A stretch of DNA of 37,233 bases from Candidatus Woesebacteria bacterium. Lineage in GTDB: Bacteria; Patescibacteriota; Microgenomatia; UBA8517. The stretch covers positions 1-37,233 of the forward strand of contig JAFGPD010000050.1 of assembly GCA_016926185.1 (NCBI GenBank), read 5' to 3'. A program made the translations under genes and the position numbers. Under the pieces are notes generated by a model. The model saw only the letters and a list, made by a program, of their open reading frames with translations, was not told the DNA's origin and did no database searches. Each line of letters begins with the position of its first letter. The stretch's first letter is position 1. Of the stretch, positions 8,188 to 15,213 are shown piece by piece.

Positions 8188-9824
8188 TCTGAATGTACTA
8201 ATTTATATAAAGTTACACCTGAAACTTCCCATTCCTGATCGACAGCACTCCACCCAAAGTTCGCAATTTCAGTCTTTGGATTGTGTGTCGGATCACATTC
8301 AGATCTATCTTCAAGTTCACAGATAACAAAAAGTTGGTCAGTTATTGTTACATCAGATTTTTGCGGGTCAATCATCACAATAGGTGCATTCCACCTTTCC
8401 AAGAAATATTGATAAGCTCCTTCATAATTTCTTTCAGCAATAACTGCAATGTTAAATTTCTGTGCACCCGACTCTTCAATAATCTTTTGAGATACATTAC
8501 GACTTCTTTGCAGTTGCTTGTTAGGAGGATACTTCATAGGATTTTCTTTCAGATTGGAAATTGTCAACAATAAACCAACAATGAGTAATAAGTAGTAAAG
8601 ATATTTCTTTTTCTTAAATTCTTCAACTGCTCCTCCAAAAATCAAAAATGGTGCTGCATAAATAATTCCGTAATAATGATCATAGATCTCCTGCTTATAT
8701 AAACCAAAACCTACCATCGCAGTAAAAACCCAAACTGAAATCAGTAAAAAAGCAGCAGGTTTTTTATCAAGCTGTCCTCTAGTAACCTTTTTTAACCCCT
8801 TTTCATAAATAAAATATTTAACCAAAACATAAATCATTAAAATTAACACAACGTACGAGATCACCTTCGCAAGTGTCAGGTCGAAACCTGTGAATACTCT
8901 TTCCAGAAATTCTTCCCAGATGGGCTGGATTTTGGGAAGAGCTTTCCAGGGAAGGGCTGATACTGTAGTTTGTCTTTGTGTAAAAAAAACTTTCACCGCT
9001 TCCATATTTCTCCAACCATGACGAGCATCAAAGATCAATAAAGGACTCATAAGCAGTGAAAAGACCACTACTGAGTATGTTGTATTTCGCATAAACAATT
9101 TAGCGTTTTTACTTTTCCTGGATCTTATAAAAGCAAGTGACCAAAACACTGCAATAGTCGGTGCTAATAAAAGACCAAGATAATGTGACTGGAGAACAAA
9201 AGCCATTGATACCCCTATGACTATCAGCCATTTATAACCACTGCTTAATGCTTGTCCTTCCGTAGCTTTAGCGTAGGGGGACCAAAAGTTCCACACAGCA
9301 TAGATGGTTAGAAGAGCAAAAAATGGCATGATATTGGGATTCCAGGAAGATCGGGAGTAAATAATTACAGTCGGTGATATTGCATAGAGAAAAGCTGCAA
9401 ATAGTGCTCCTAATGCAAGGGACGAACCCTTGTAAAACCACTCTCGGGCTATGTACCAAATAAAAAATATTGTAGCAACACCTAATAAAGCTATCATTAC
9501 TGCTGGCCCAACTGGAGAAAGGTTGAACAAAAGCAAAAATGGCGCCATCAGGTAGTAGTACAAAGGCCCAAGATACATATTCCCAATGGAGGTTCCCGGC
9601 CCAATGAGCATGATGTCTCCATCAACTAAAAATCTTCTTACTATAATTGCATCTCTGCCTTCGTCCCCCAAAAATGTCATATATTCCGAAATACGAAAAA
9701 GTCTCAAGAAACCACCAACTATAAGAATAAATAAAAGCAAAATGAACTCAGTACGGTTTTCTGCAATCCACTTTTTAATACTGCTAATAAAAGATTTTAA
9801 ATCATTGAGGTTTATTTTACTCAT
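8184..9824 (-). CDS. GT-C (PMT/ArnT-like) membrane glycosyltransferase, paralog 1 of the array, with an in-frame repeat insertion
   Basis: A 546-aa polytopic protein. Numbered from the chosen start, DEGRD lies at 54-58, LIGPGT at 73-78, GPLYYYLMAPF at 86-96, then SRSSWNPN in the next loop and FDARHGW in mid-protein. I chose the ATG at 9824 because it forms an ATGA overlap with the upstream GT2 stop. The frame is open to 9839, but that start would only add MAAIK. A hydrophilic peptide, SPYAKATEGQALSSG, interrupts two hydrophobic segments at about residues 181-195. It is encoded by a palindrome-like DNA element (9249-9283) absent from the four paralogs. The adjoining GT2 is a natural supplier of the lipid-linked donor (inference). 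Confidence 0.84.
   Translation of the reverse strand: MSKINLNDLKSFISSIKKWIAENRTEFILLLFILIVGGFLRLFRISEYMTFLGDEGRDAIIVRRFLVDGDIMLIGPGTSIGNMYLGPLYYYLMAPFLLLFNLSPVGPAVMIALLGVATIFFIWYIAREWFYKGSSLALGALFAAFLYAISPTVIIYSRSSWNPNIMPFFALLTIYAVWNFWSPYAKATEGQALSSGYKWLIVIGVSMAFVLQSHYLGLLLAPTIAVFWSLAFIRSRKSKNAKLFMRNTTYSVVVFSLLMSPLLIFDARHGWRNMEAVKVFFTQRQTTVSALPWKALPKIQPIWEEFLERVFTGFDLTLAKVISYVVLILMIYVLVKYFIYEKGLKKVTRGQLDKKPAAFLLISVWVFTAMVGFGLYKQEIYDHYYGIIYAAPFLIFGGAVEEFKKKKYLYYLLLIVGLLLTISNLKENPMKYPPNKQLQRSRNVSQKIIEESGAQKFNIAVIAERNYEGAYQYFLERWNAPIVMIDPQKSDVTITDQLFVICELEDRSECDPTHNPKTEIANFGWSAVDQEWEVSGVTLYKLVHSE
9249..9283. repeat. Palindrome-like repeat element inserted in frame in a GT-C gene
   Basis: On the plus strand the core is GTCCTTC, then a GC-TTTA-GC centre, then GGGGGAC, which gives an imperfect hairpin. 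It is richer in G+C than the flanking sequence. Read on the coding strand it gives YAKATEGQA, a hydrophilic stretch placed between membrane segments. I recall very similar AKATEG peptides scattered through unrelated CPR proteins, comparable in idea to Rickettsia palindromic elements. That recollection has not been checked by search. Confidence 0.5.
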
Positions 9825-10558
9825 CTTAATTGCTGCCACAGTTTAAGAAGATCTTTAAAACTTTTATATATTACTTTTATATCGGCACCTGTCTGATGTC
9901 CCACATCACGAGGATAATGGTGAACACCAACCTGCTTTATTATATAACCTTGCTTTTTCGCTTTTGCTAAAAGCTCGGGTGAGATCATTCCACCACGTGT
10001 AGACTCAAGGTGTGAGATATTTTCAATGACTTCCCTTTTGACTAGCTTAAAAGCACAATCTACATCCCGAACATTTATGCCCAATAAAATATTGGCAAGC
10101 ATTGTCCATCCCCGACCAAATACTTTCCTTACAAAAGGATCTTGTCTTTCAATTCTGTAACCTATCACAATATCAGCTCTTTCTGTCTTCTTCCAAAGCT
10201 TAGTAATTTCTGAGAAATCAAACTGGCCATCACCATCAACTGTCGTGACCCAGGTATATTTCGCATTATAAAAACCTGACTTTAACGCCTCACCATATCC
10301 TTTATTGGTTTTGTGGTTCACAACCTTTAATCTCTTGTCCGATTTTGCTAATTGCCTAGCAATTTTTAATGTATCATCACTAGATCCATCATTTATCATC
10401 AGTATTTCCCATTTGCTGGCTACTTTTTCAAGGACTTTTTTAGCCTTCATCACCGTTTTTTTAATATTGGCCTCCTCGTTATAAAAAGGGAAGAATACCG
10501 ATATCTCTTTGATCATTTTTGATATCTTTTTGTTTGCCATGTTCAATGATTTTATCAT
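9821..10558 (-). CDS. GT2 glycosyltransferase, polyprenyl-phosphate mannose synthase (DPM1)-like
   Basis: A single-domain GT-A enzyme of up to 245 aa without membrane segments. The motifs are SVFFPFYNEE (20-29), NDGSSDDT (56-63), the metal-binding DGDGQF (108-113), GYR (133-135) and DVDCAFKL further on. This pattern fits the DPM/DPG-synthase group that puts a hexose on polyprenyl phosphate. It is the first gene of the minus-strand GT operon and overlaps the next one by 4 bases. The start is uncertain: 10558, 10540 and 10516 are all ATG. The last is closest to the fold, and the one at 10540 has TAAAAT 8 bases upstream. The sugar is unknown. Confidence 0.85.
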   Translation of the reverse strand: MIKSLNMANKKISKMIKEISVFFPFYNEEANIKKTVMKAKKVLEKVASKWEILMINDGSSDDTLKIARQLAKSDKRLKVVNHKTNKGYGEALKSGFYNAKYTWVTTVDGDGQFDFSEITKLWKKTERADIVIGYRIERQDPFVRKVFGRGWTMLANILLGINVRDVDCAFKLVKREVIENISHLESTRGGMISPELLAKAKKQGYIIKQVGVHHYPRDVGHQTGADIKVIYKSFKDLLKLWQQLR

Positions 10559-10667
10559 GATATCAATATCTTTATAAAATCACAGCAGATAAAGCGTATA
10601 GTGTTTCTGAAATCCGGATTTAACTTTAAATTGTTTTTAACCACTAAAAGATATATCATTTTAGAAA
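10559..10667. promoter_or_regulatory. Divergent intergenic region between the GT operon (minus) and the PIG-V-like gene (plus)
   Basis: These 109 AT-rich bases separate two divergent start codons, so promoters for both sides should lie here. On the minus side a TATAAA-like box sits about 12 bases before the ATG at 10558. On the plus side TTGTTT (10631-10636) and TATATC (10652-10657) are spaced by only 15 bases. Neither pair is strong, so I do not assign exact boxes. Confidence 0.4.
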
Positions 10668-11828
10668 ATGAAGGATAAATTGCGAAATTTCACGCCGGTT
10701 TTACTATTTTCTTTACTGCCAACAATATTGGTCTGGATACCTTTTTACTTAAGACTCGACCAATTTTGGACGATACCGCTTCCCAAACAAGGGATGGAAA
10801 CAATAGTAGCAAACTATGACGGACCTTTATTTTTAGTTGTTGCAAAAACGCTTTATAATCCGGAACTGATCAATCAGCAATTCCAATTTTCCCTGCCTGA
10901 TATTTACTACTCAGCTCACTATCCACTTTTTCCTCTGCTGATCAGACTTGTCGGTCTTGTAATAAATTATCCTTACGCAATGCTGATCGTAACTTTAATA
11001 TCATCAATTGTTGCGACCAATTATTTTAGAAAGCTTGTCAGTATGTATGTTGATAAAAAACATATCAACTGGATGCTTTTAGTTTTTTCAATCCTTCCGG
11101 CACGCTGGTTAATTGTTCGGAGTGTAGGTTCTGCTGAACCTCTTTTTATTGCATCAATAATTGCCTCTTTATATTATTTCGTGAATAAAAAGTATATCCC
11201 TGCGGCATTTTGGGGAGTGCTGGCACAGTTGACAAAATCACCTGGGATTCTGCTTTTCATTTCATACTTTTTTGCTGTTCTATTTCCTTCACTTAAAAAC
11301 GTCGCTTTTTCTTCTTTAAGTGAATGGTTCAATAAATTAAACATTAGAAAAACATGGCCGATCATTTTAATACCAATATCACTTTTAGGATTATTTTATT
11401 TTTACGGAGTGAGATATGGTGATTTTTATGCCTACTTTAATTCAGGTGATAACATTCACCTTTTCTTTCCGCCATTTCAGATTTTCAACTATTCTGCTCC
11501 TTGGGTGGGAACATTCTGGCTGGAAGAGATAATCTTTGTTTATCTTATTGGATCACTAGGTTTTCTGAAATTAGTTGAGAAAAAATTGTATCCCTTCGCT
11601 TGGTTTGTTGGAATATATTTCTTTTCAATTCTTTTTGTATCCCACAGAGATATTATTCGCTATACCCTTCCTATTGTGCCATTCCTGCTAATTGGATGGT
11701 GTGATCTTATTTCCAAAAGGCATTTTAAGATCGCCTTTGCTGTGATAATTATCCCTGTATATTTATTTTCCCTTTCTTACATTTCCCAAAATGTAATGCC
11801 TATCTCCGATTGGGCACCATTTCTTTAA
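10668..11828 (+). CDS. PIG-V/Gpi18-like membrane mannosyltransferase (GT-C)
   Basis: A 386-aa polytopic protein. Its landmarks resemble the PIG-V family (second mannosyltransferase of GPI assembly) and its bacterial relatives: NYDGPLF in the first extracytoplasmic loop (the Asp being the candidate catalytic residue), YSAHYPLFPLLIRL, RSVGSAEPLFI and LAQLTKSPG. It differs from the five GT-C paralogs on the other strand, lacking the LIGP and GPxYYYL motifs. By family it would add a mannose or similar hexose from a polyprenyl-phosphate donor on the outer membrane face. It is transcribed alone, divergently from the GT operon. Confidence 0.75.
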   Translation: MKDKLRNFTPVLLFSLLPTILVWIPFYLRLDQFWTIPLPKQGMETIVANYDGPLFLVVAKTLYNPELINQQFQFSLPDIYYSAHYPLFPLLIRLVGLVINYPYAMLIVTLISSIVATNYFRKLVSMYVDKKHINWMLLVFSILPARWLIVRSVGSAEPLFIASIIASLYYFVNKKYIPAAFWGVLAQLTKSPGILLFISYFFAVLFPSLKNVAFSSLSEWFNKLNIRKTWPIILIPISLLGLFYFYGVRYGDFYAYFNSGDNIHLFFPPFQIFNYSAPWVGTFWLEEIIFVYLIGSLGFLKLVEKKLYPFAWFVGIYFFSILFVSHRDIIRYTLPIVPFLLIGWCDLISKRHFKIAFAVIIIPVYLFSLSYISQNVMPISDWAPFL

Positions 11829-11903
11829 AAACAAAAAAAATAGTATATTAAATTAATTATTACAAAACTTTCTCAATAAATATCTAATCTAAATAATATC
11901 TTC

Positions 11904-12083
11904 ATGAATAAAAAATTATCTAAAACGGAAAAGTTGAAAGATTTAAAAGAAAAACTGGATCATTATCAGAAAAAGCTAGACCACGAAATGAAAAGTTATA
12001 GAGGTGTAATTCATGAATCCGCAGCAAGTGAGATCAAACATTCAATGGTAATGGTCTATCAGAGTATGGTAATGGAACTCTAA
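11904..12083 (+). CDS. Small charged helical protein (59 aa), unknown function
   Basis: ATG to TAA frame of 59 codons, beginning MNKKLSKTEKLKDLKEKLDHY. The first half is a heptad-like run of leucines among lysines and glutamates, consistent with a coiled coil. The second half is methionine-rich (MVMVYQSMVMEL). Codon use and the lysine/glutamate-rich make-up look like the real genes around it. There is no recognisable family and no strong Shine-Dalgarno site. It lies 75 bases after the PIG-V-like gene on the same strand and could be its downstream partner. It is too short to be certain that it is translated. Confidence 0.45.
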   Translation: MNKKLSKTEKLKDLKEKLDHYQKKLDHEMKSYRGVIHESAASEIKHSMVMVYQSMVMEL

Positions 12084-12167
12084 AAAGAGATTCAAAACCT
12101 TCAAGACCAAGATTAACCTTGTCAATTTGAGAGTATTTGAGACAATTCTCATGCTCTAATCTTATAT

Positions 12168-12509
12168 ATGGGTTTTATTGAAGACTGGAGGCTTAGAAAT
12201 CAAAGACTCCGTTTGGTAGGATTGGAGCAAGGCCGACGAAGTTTATCAGCAATACCCGTAAACATTGAAAATATAGGGGAAATCGTATCTTTCTCCACTG
12301 TTAGAAATCCACATTCAGAAAACGGAGGAAACCACTCAGAGAGGATAGCTTTGGTTCGACTCGGCGGAAATACTATTACAACAAGACTTGTTGGTTATAA
12401 CGGAACAGATCCGGAAATTGGAAGTCGGGTGGAAAAAGTCACTCAAGAAGAAAATACCAAATATAAAGGGCGGACATTTAGACTTCTGGTTCCTGAAATT
12501 GTAGATTAG
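12168..12509 (+). CDS. Stand-alone OB-fold protein resembling the DUF35 C-terminal domain
   Basis: A 113-aa protein. From about residue 36 the pattern GEIVSFSTVRNP, then IALVRLGGNTITTRLVG, then IGSRVEKV matches the OB-fold half of DUF35 proteins, which partner thiolases or acyl-CoA enzymes. The usual N-terminal rubredoxin-like zinc ribbon is missing: there is no cysteine in the protein. The first 35 residues are charged and helical. No thiolase or acyl-CoA gene lies nearby, so the acyl-binding role may not apply. A generic OB-fold is the safer reading. TCTAAT (12155-12160) lies 7 bases before the ATG and could give a leaderless message. Its 3' end overlaps the convergent gene by 32 bases. Confidence 0.65.
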   Translation: MGFIEDWRLRNQRLRLVGLEQGRRSLSAIPVNIENIGEIVSFSTVRNPHSENGGNHSERIALVRLGGNTITTRLVGYNGTDPEIGSRVEKVTQEENTKYKGRTFRLLVPEIVD

Positions 12510-13368
12510 AGGAAAGCTGATAGTTTAATCTGGATTTTATATAAAGTGGGTTAGAAGTTAAATTTCTCTTTTTAAGCTCCAAATATTTTTTGTAACCCAT
12601 TGCTCCGCTGATAATTCCGGCTCTATACTTTCTTGTTTTTGTATCCCCTCTTAGTATCGTTTCCAAAGACATAAATCTGTGATCGTAAAGCTTAAAACTC
12701 GAAAAACATTTCGCATTTGAAAGTCTTTTAGGAAGCACAATATGAAAAACTTCCACCCTGACATCAGCAATATCCAGAAACATAAAAGGTTTTGCAGATT
12801 CCGGGATGATGTCAGGCATTTTTTGCTCGATCGCATTTTCTGCAAAAACCTCCTGCTGCAATACACGCAGTATCGCATCTTTTCTTAGATCTCTTATCCT
12901 CGAAAAACCAATCGGTATTGTCAACGCACCGTATGTTTTTCCATACTTATCTCTTGGTGTTGATCTGTCACTTCCCAAAAGAACCTTTGTTTCATTATCA
13001 TGCGGAGTTATTATCAAACCCGTCCCAACACGTCTTGTGATACCTTCCTTAATATAAGACAATACCCTGTACAAAGTTGCTGCCGAAGTTTTAAAGCTAG
13101 ACGGCATTTTGGTATACAAACTATCAAATGGAATATTGGTTTGCGCTAATTGGTACAAAAAATCCAACGATTCATTAAGTTTACTGTTTGGGCCAGCAGC
13201 CTTTATAATTCCCCATTTATCAAGAATTCTATGATAATTCGCATACGAAATTGGGATATCAAAATTATTTTTTTTCAATACTTCATCAACACTGCCATAT
13301 CTTAAGTACTGACCCACAAGAAATTCATTGAACTCCGATTCGTTCTTCCAACGAGGCTTTTTTCCCAT
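12478..13368 (-). CDS. HTH plus degenerate Nudix-like protein, CPR-type conserved hypothetical
   Basis: A 296-aa soluble protein. Residues 10-60 look like a helix-turn-helix unit (GSVDEVLKKNN, then YANYHRILDKWGI), and a second helical unit extends to about 110. From about residue 115 a Nudix-like domain follows (GTGLIITPHDNETKVLLGSD). Its Nudix box is degraded: G154-x5-D160-x7-R168 then VLQQEVF, where a true box has G-x5-E-x7-REUxEExGU. Pyrophosphohydrolase activity is therefore doubtful, and a ligand-sensing regulator is plausible (inference). I associate this protein type with Microgenomates. TAAAAT (13377-13382, minus strand) lies 8 bases before the ATG, suggesting a leaderless message. 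Confidence 0.65.
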   Translation of the reverse strand: MGKKPRWKNESEFNEFLVGQYLRYGSVDEVLKKNNFDIPISYANYHRILDKWGIIKAAGPNSKLNESLDFLYQLAQTNIPFDSLYTKMPSSFKTSAATLYRVLSYIKEGITRRVGTGLIITPHDNETKVLLGSDRSTPRDKYGKTYGALTIPIGFSRIRDLRKDAILRVLQQEVFAENAIEQKMPDIIPESAKPFMFLDIADVRVEVFHIVLPKRLSNAKCFSSFKLYDHRFMSLETILRGDTKTRKYRAGIISGAMGYKKYLELKKRNLTSNPLYIKSRLNYQLSSNLQFQEPEV

Positions 13369-13420
13369 GTTTTACAATTTTACACTATTTTTCTGTATAT
13401 ATATGATAATATAGGCCATA
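13369..13420. promoter_or_regulatory. Divergent leaderless promoters between the Nudix-like gene and def
   Basis: Only 52 bases separate the two start codons. On the minus strand TAAAAT (13377-13382) is 8 bases before the ATG. On the plus strand GATAAT (13405-13410) is 10 bases before the def ATG. Both would give messages with almost no 5' leader. No ribosome-binding site is visible on either side. No -35 box at normal spacing was identified. Confidence 0.45.
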
Positions 13421-14005
13421 ATGTCATCCAGAAAGATAGCTCAAATCGGAAATCCTGTGCTAAAAAGAAATAACAAATCCATCAGGGGATTGAAAACCGA
13501 TAGTACAAAAAAACTTATCAAGGCGCTGCAAGATACACTACGTAAAAATGACTTGGCAGGAATCTCCGGACCGCAAATATCGAAAAATTACAAGATCTTC
13601 TTAACCGAGATAAGAGAATCAAACGCACAATCAAATCAAAAAGATCCGCTACGAGTATTTATCAATCCTGTCATAACCTACTACTCAAAAACTCAAAATA
13701 TTATCTATGAAGGTTGTAGGAGTGTGGTCAACGGACAGCTTTTCGGACCTGTTAGGCGTTCAAACATAATAACGGTAGAGGCTTACGATGAAAACGGACA
13801 AAAGTATGAATTTAAATGCGATGGAATATTGGCGAGGACTATTCAGCACGAATATGATCATCTAAATGGAGTGTTATTTATCGAACTTGTCGAGGATTAC
13901 TCAAAATTAATCAGTGAAGATCTTTACAAAAAAAAAGTTAAAAACTCAAAAAAACAACTAGAAGCTGCAAGGATCACACAAAAAAGCTATAAACTCCTAA
14001 TCTAA
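13421..14005 (+). CDS. def: Peptide deformylase
   Basis: A 194-aa cytoplasmic metalloenzyme that removes the formyl group from the initiator methionine of new proteins. All three family motifs are present, two in variant form: motif 1 is GISGPQ (47-52) instead of GLAAPQ, motif 2 is EGCRSV (97-102) with metal ligand C99, and motif 3 is QHEYDHLNG (142-150) with H143, E144 and H147. An insertion rich in N, Q and K (about 67-75) precedes the FINP strand, and the last 30 residues form a basic helical tail. It is transcribed alone. Its stop codon abuts the stop of the convergent GT2-GtrA gene with no base between them. Confidence 0.93.
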   Translation: MSSRKIAQIGNPVLKRNNKSIRGLKTDSTKKLIKALQDTLRKNDLAGISGPQISKNYKIFLTEIRESNAQSNQKDPLRVFINPVITYYSKTQNIIYEGCRSVVNGQLFGPVRRSNIITVEAYDENGQKYEFKCDGILARTIQHEYDHLNGVLFIELVEDYSKLISEDLYKKKVKNSKKQLEAARITQKSYKLLI

Positions 14006-15166
14006 CTAAGAATTTTTCTTTTTACCCTTTAATTTCCATGCTTTCCAGATGACAACGTTATACATGAAATAGTTATAAGGAAGAACCAAGAACACAATTA
14101 TGAAAGGCAGCGCAAGCTGACGATACTGTGAACCGAATAGGTGATCAGAAAACGACCCAAATATCGTCTGTATTAAAAGCGCTCCTATCGAAGTTAAGTT
14201 AAATTGAAGGAACTTTGAGATCCATTTCTTGAGACCTGTGATCTTTTGTTCTTTGAAGGTCCAAAGATTGTTAATGATGAAATTACTGATTATCGCAAGC
14301 TCGGTAGAGCCAGCCCAGGCAAGCCAGCCTGGAGCTTCTGCCTTTGTAAAAAGAAAAAGACCAGAAGCATTTACCAAATAACCTATAAACCCAACCGTTC
14401 CAAATTTAATGAACTTTTGCTTATCTTTTATGCCCAAAATAATGGCTGTTTTGAAAGTGGCAATCATTTCCTTTTTGTTAAATTTTGATTTCTCCTCTAT
14501 TCTTGGAGCAAATTCCAAAGGCACTTCTTTTATTTTTTTAGCATTTTTTATTGACTGATACAAAAGGTCAACTTTGTAGGCAAATCTCTCAAGTTCTCTT
14601 AAGTTTTCCAGATCAATTTTATCCAATACTCCTTTCACTTTTGTCAATCTAAAACCAGTCGTAACATCATGAAGACTGAACTTTAGCCAAACCATACGAA
14701 TAAAGAGATTTCCAAAATAGCTCATTGCCTTTCTTGAAGCACCCCATTCCTTCGGGATTGACCCGCCGGGAATGTAACGGCTGCCGACAACATAATCAGC
14801 ACCATTAAGGTACGCATCAACCATGGGTTTAACAAATCTTGGTGGATGCTGACCATCCGCATCCATCTCCATTACTGCATCTGCTTGGAGTTTTTCAACC
14901 GCGTATTTCATTCCCCTAACATATGCCCAACCCAAGCCTTGCTTTTCGTGCTCAACCAAATGAAGATTCTCATACTTTCTCTGATAGTCTTTTACAATAT
15001 CTCCTGTTCCGTCATCTTTGCCATCAGGACCAAAGTCATTCATAACAAGAAGGTGCATCTGAGCTTTTTCGATCTTTGGGAAAATGTTATCAAAAAGCTC
15101 AGGAATCATCTTTTTGATATTCACTGCCTCTTTGTAAGCAGGCATTATTATTACAACTTTATCCAT
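14006..15166 (-). CDS. GT2-GtrA fusion, polyprenyl-phosphate glycosyltransferase
   Basis: A 386-aa protein. Residues 1-235 are a DPM-like GT-A domain: VIIMPAYKEA (5-14), the metal-binding MDADGQHPP (101-109), GSRY and DVTTGFRL. Residues about 245-380 are a GtrA domain with four membrane segments, a fusion common in polyprenyl-monophosphomannose synthases and flippase-linked GTs. By family it charges polyprenyl phosphate with a hexose and helps it cross the membrane. I chose the ATG at 15166, directly before the fold; another ATG at 15175 adds three residues. It lies 38-48 bases downstream of the macB-like genes on the same strand and may be read from their transcript. Confidence 0.88.
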   Translation of the reverse strand: MDKVVIIMPAYKEAVNIKKMIPELFDNIFPKIEKAQMHLLVMNDFGPDGKDDGTGDIVKDYQRKYENLHLVEHEKQGLGWAYVRGMKYAVEKLQADAVMEMDADGQHPPRFVKPMVDAYLNGADYVVGSRYIPGGSIPKEWGASRKAMSYFGNLFIRMVWLKFSLHDVTTGFRLTKVKGVLDKIDLENLRELERFAYKVDLLYQSIKNAKKIKEVPLEFAPRIEEKSKFNKKEMIATFKTAIILGIKDKQKFIKFGTVGFIGYLVNASGLFLFTKAEAPGWLAWAGSTELAIISNFIINNLWTFKEQKITGLKKWISKFLQFNLTSIGALLIQTIFGSFSDHLFGSQYRQLALPFIIVFLVLPYNYFMYNVVIWKAWKLKGKKKNS

Positions 15167-15213
15167 TAGAATCATTTTATCTTATTGTGAAAACTAAAAA
15201 CAAGAAGTATTTA

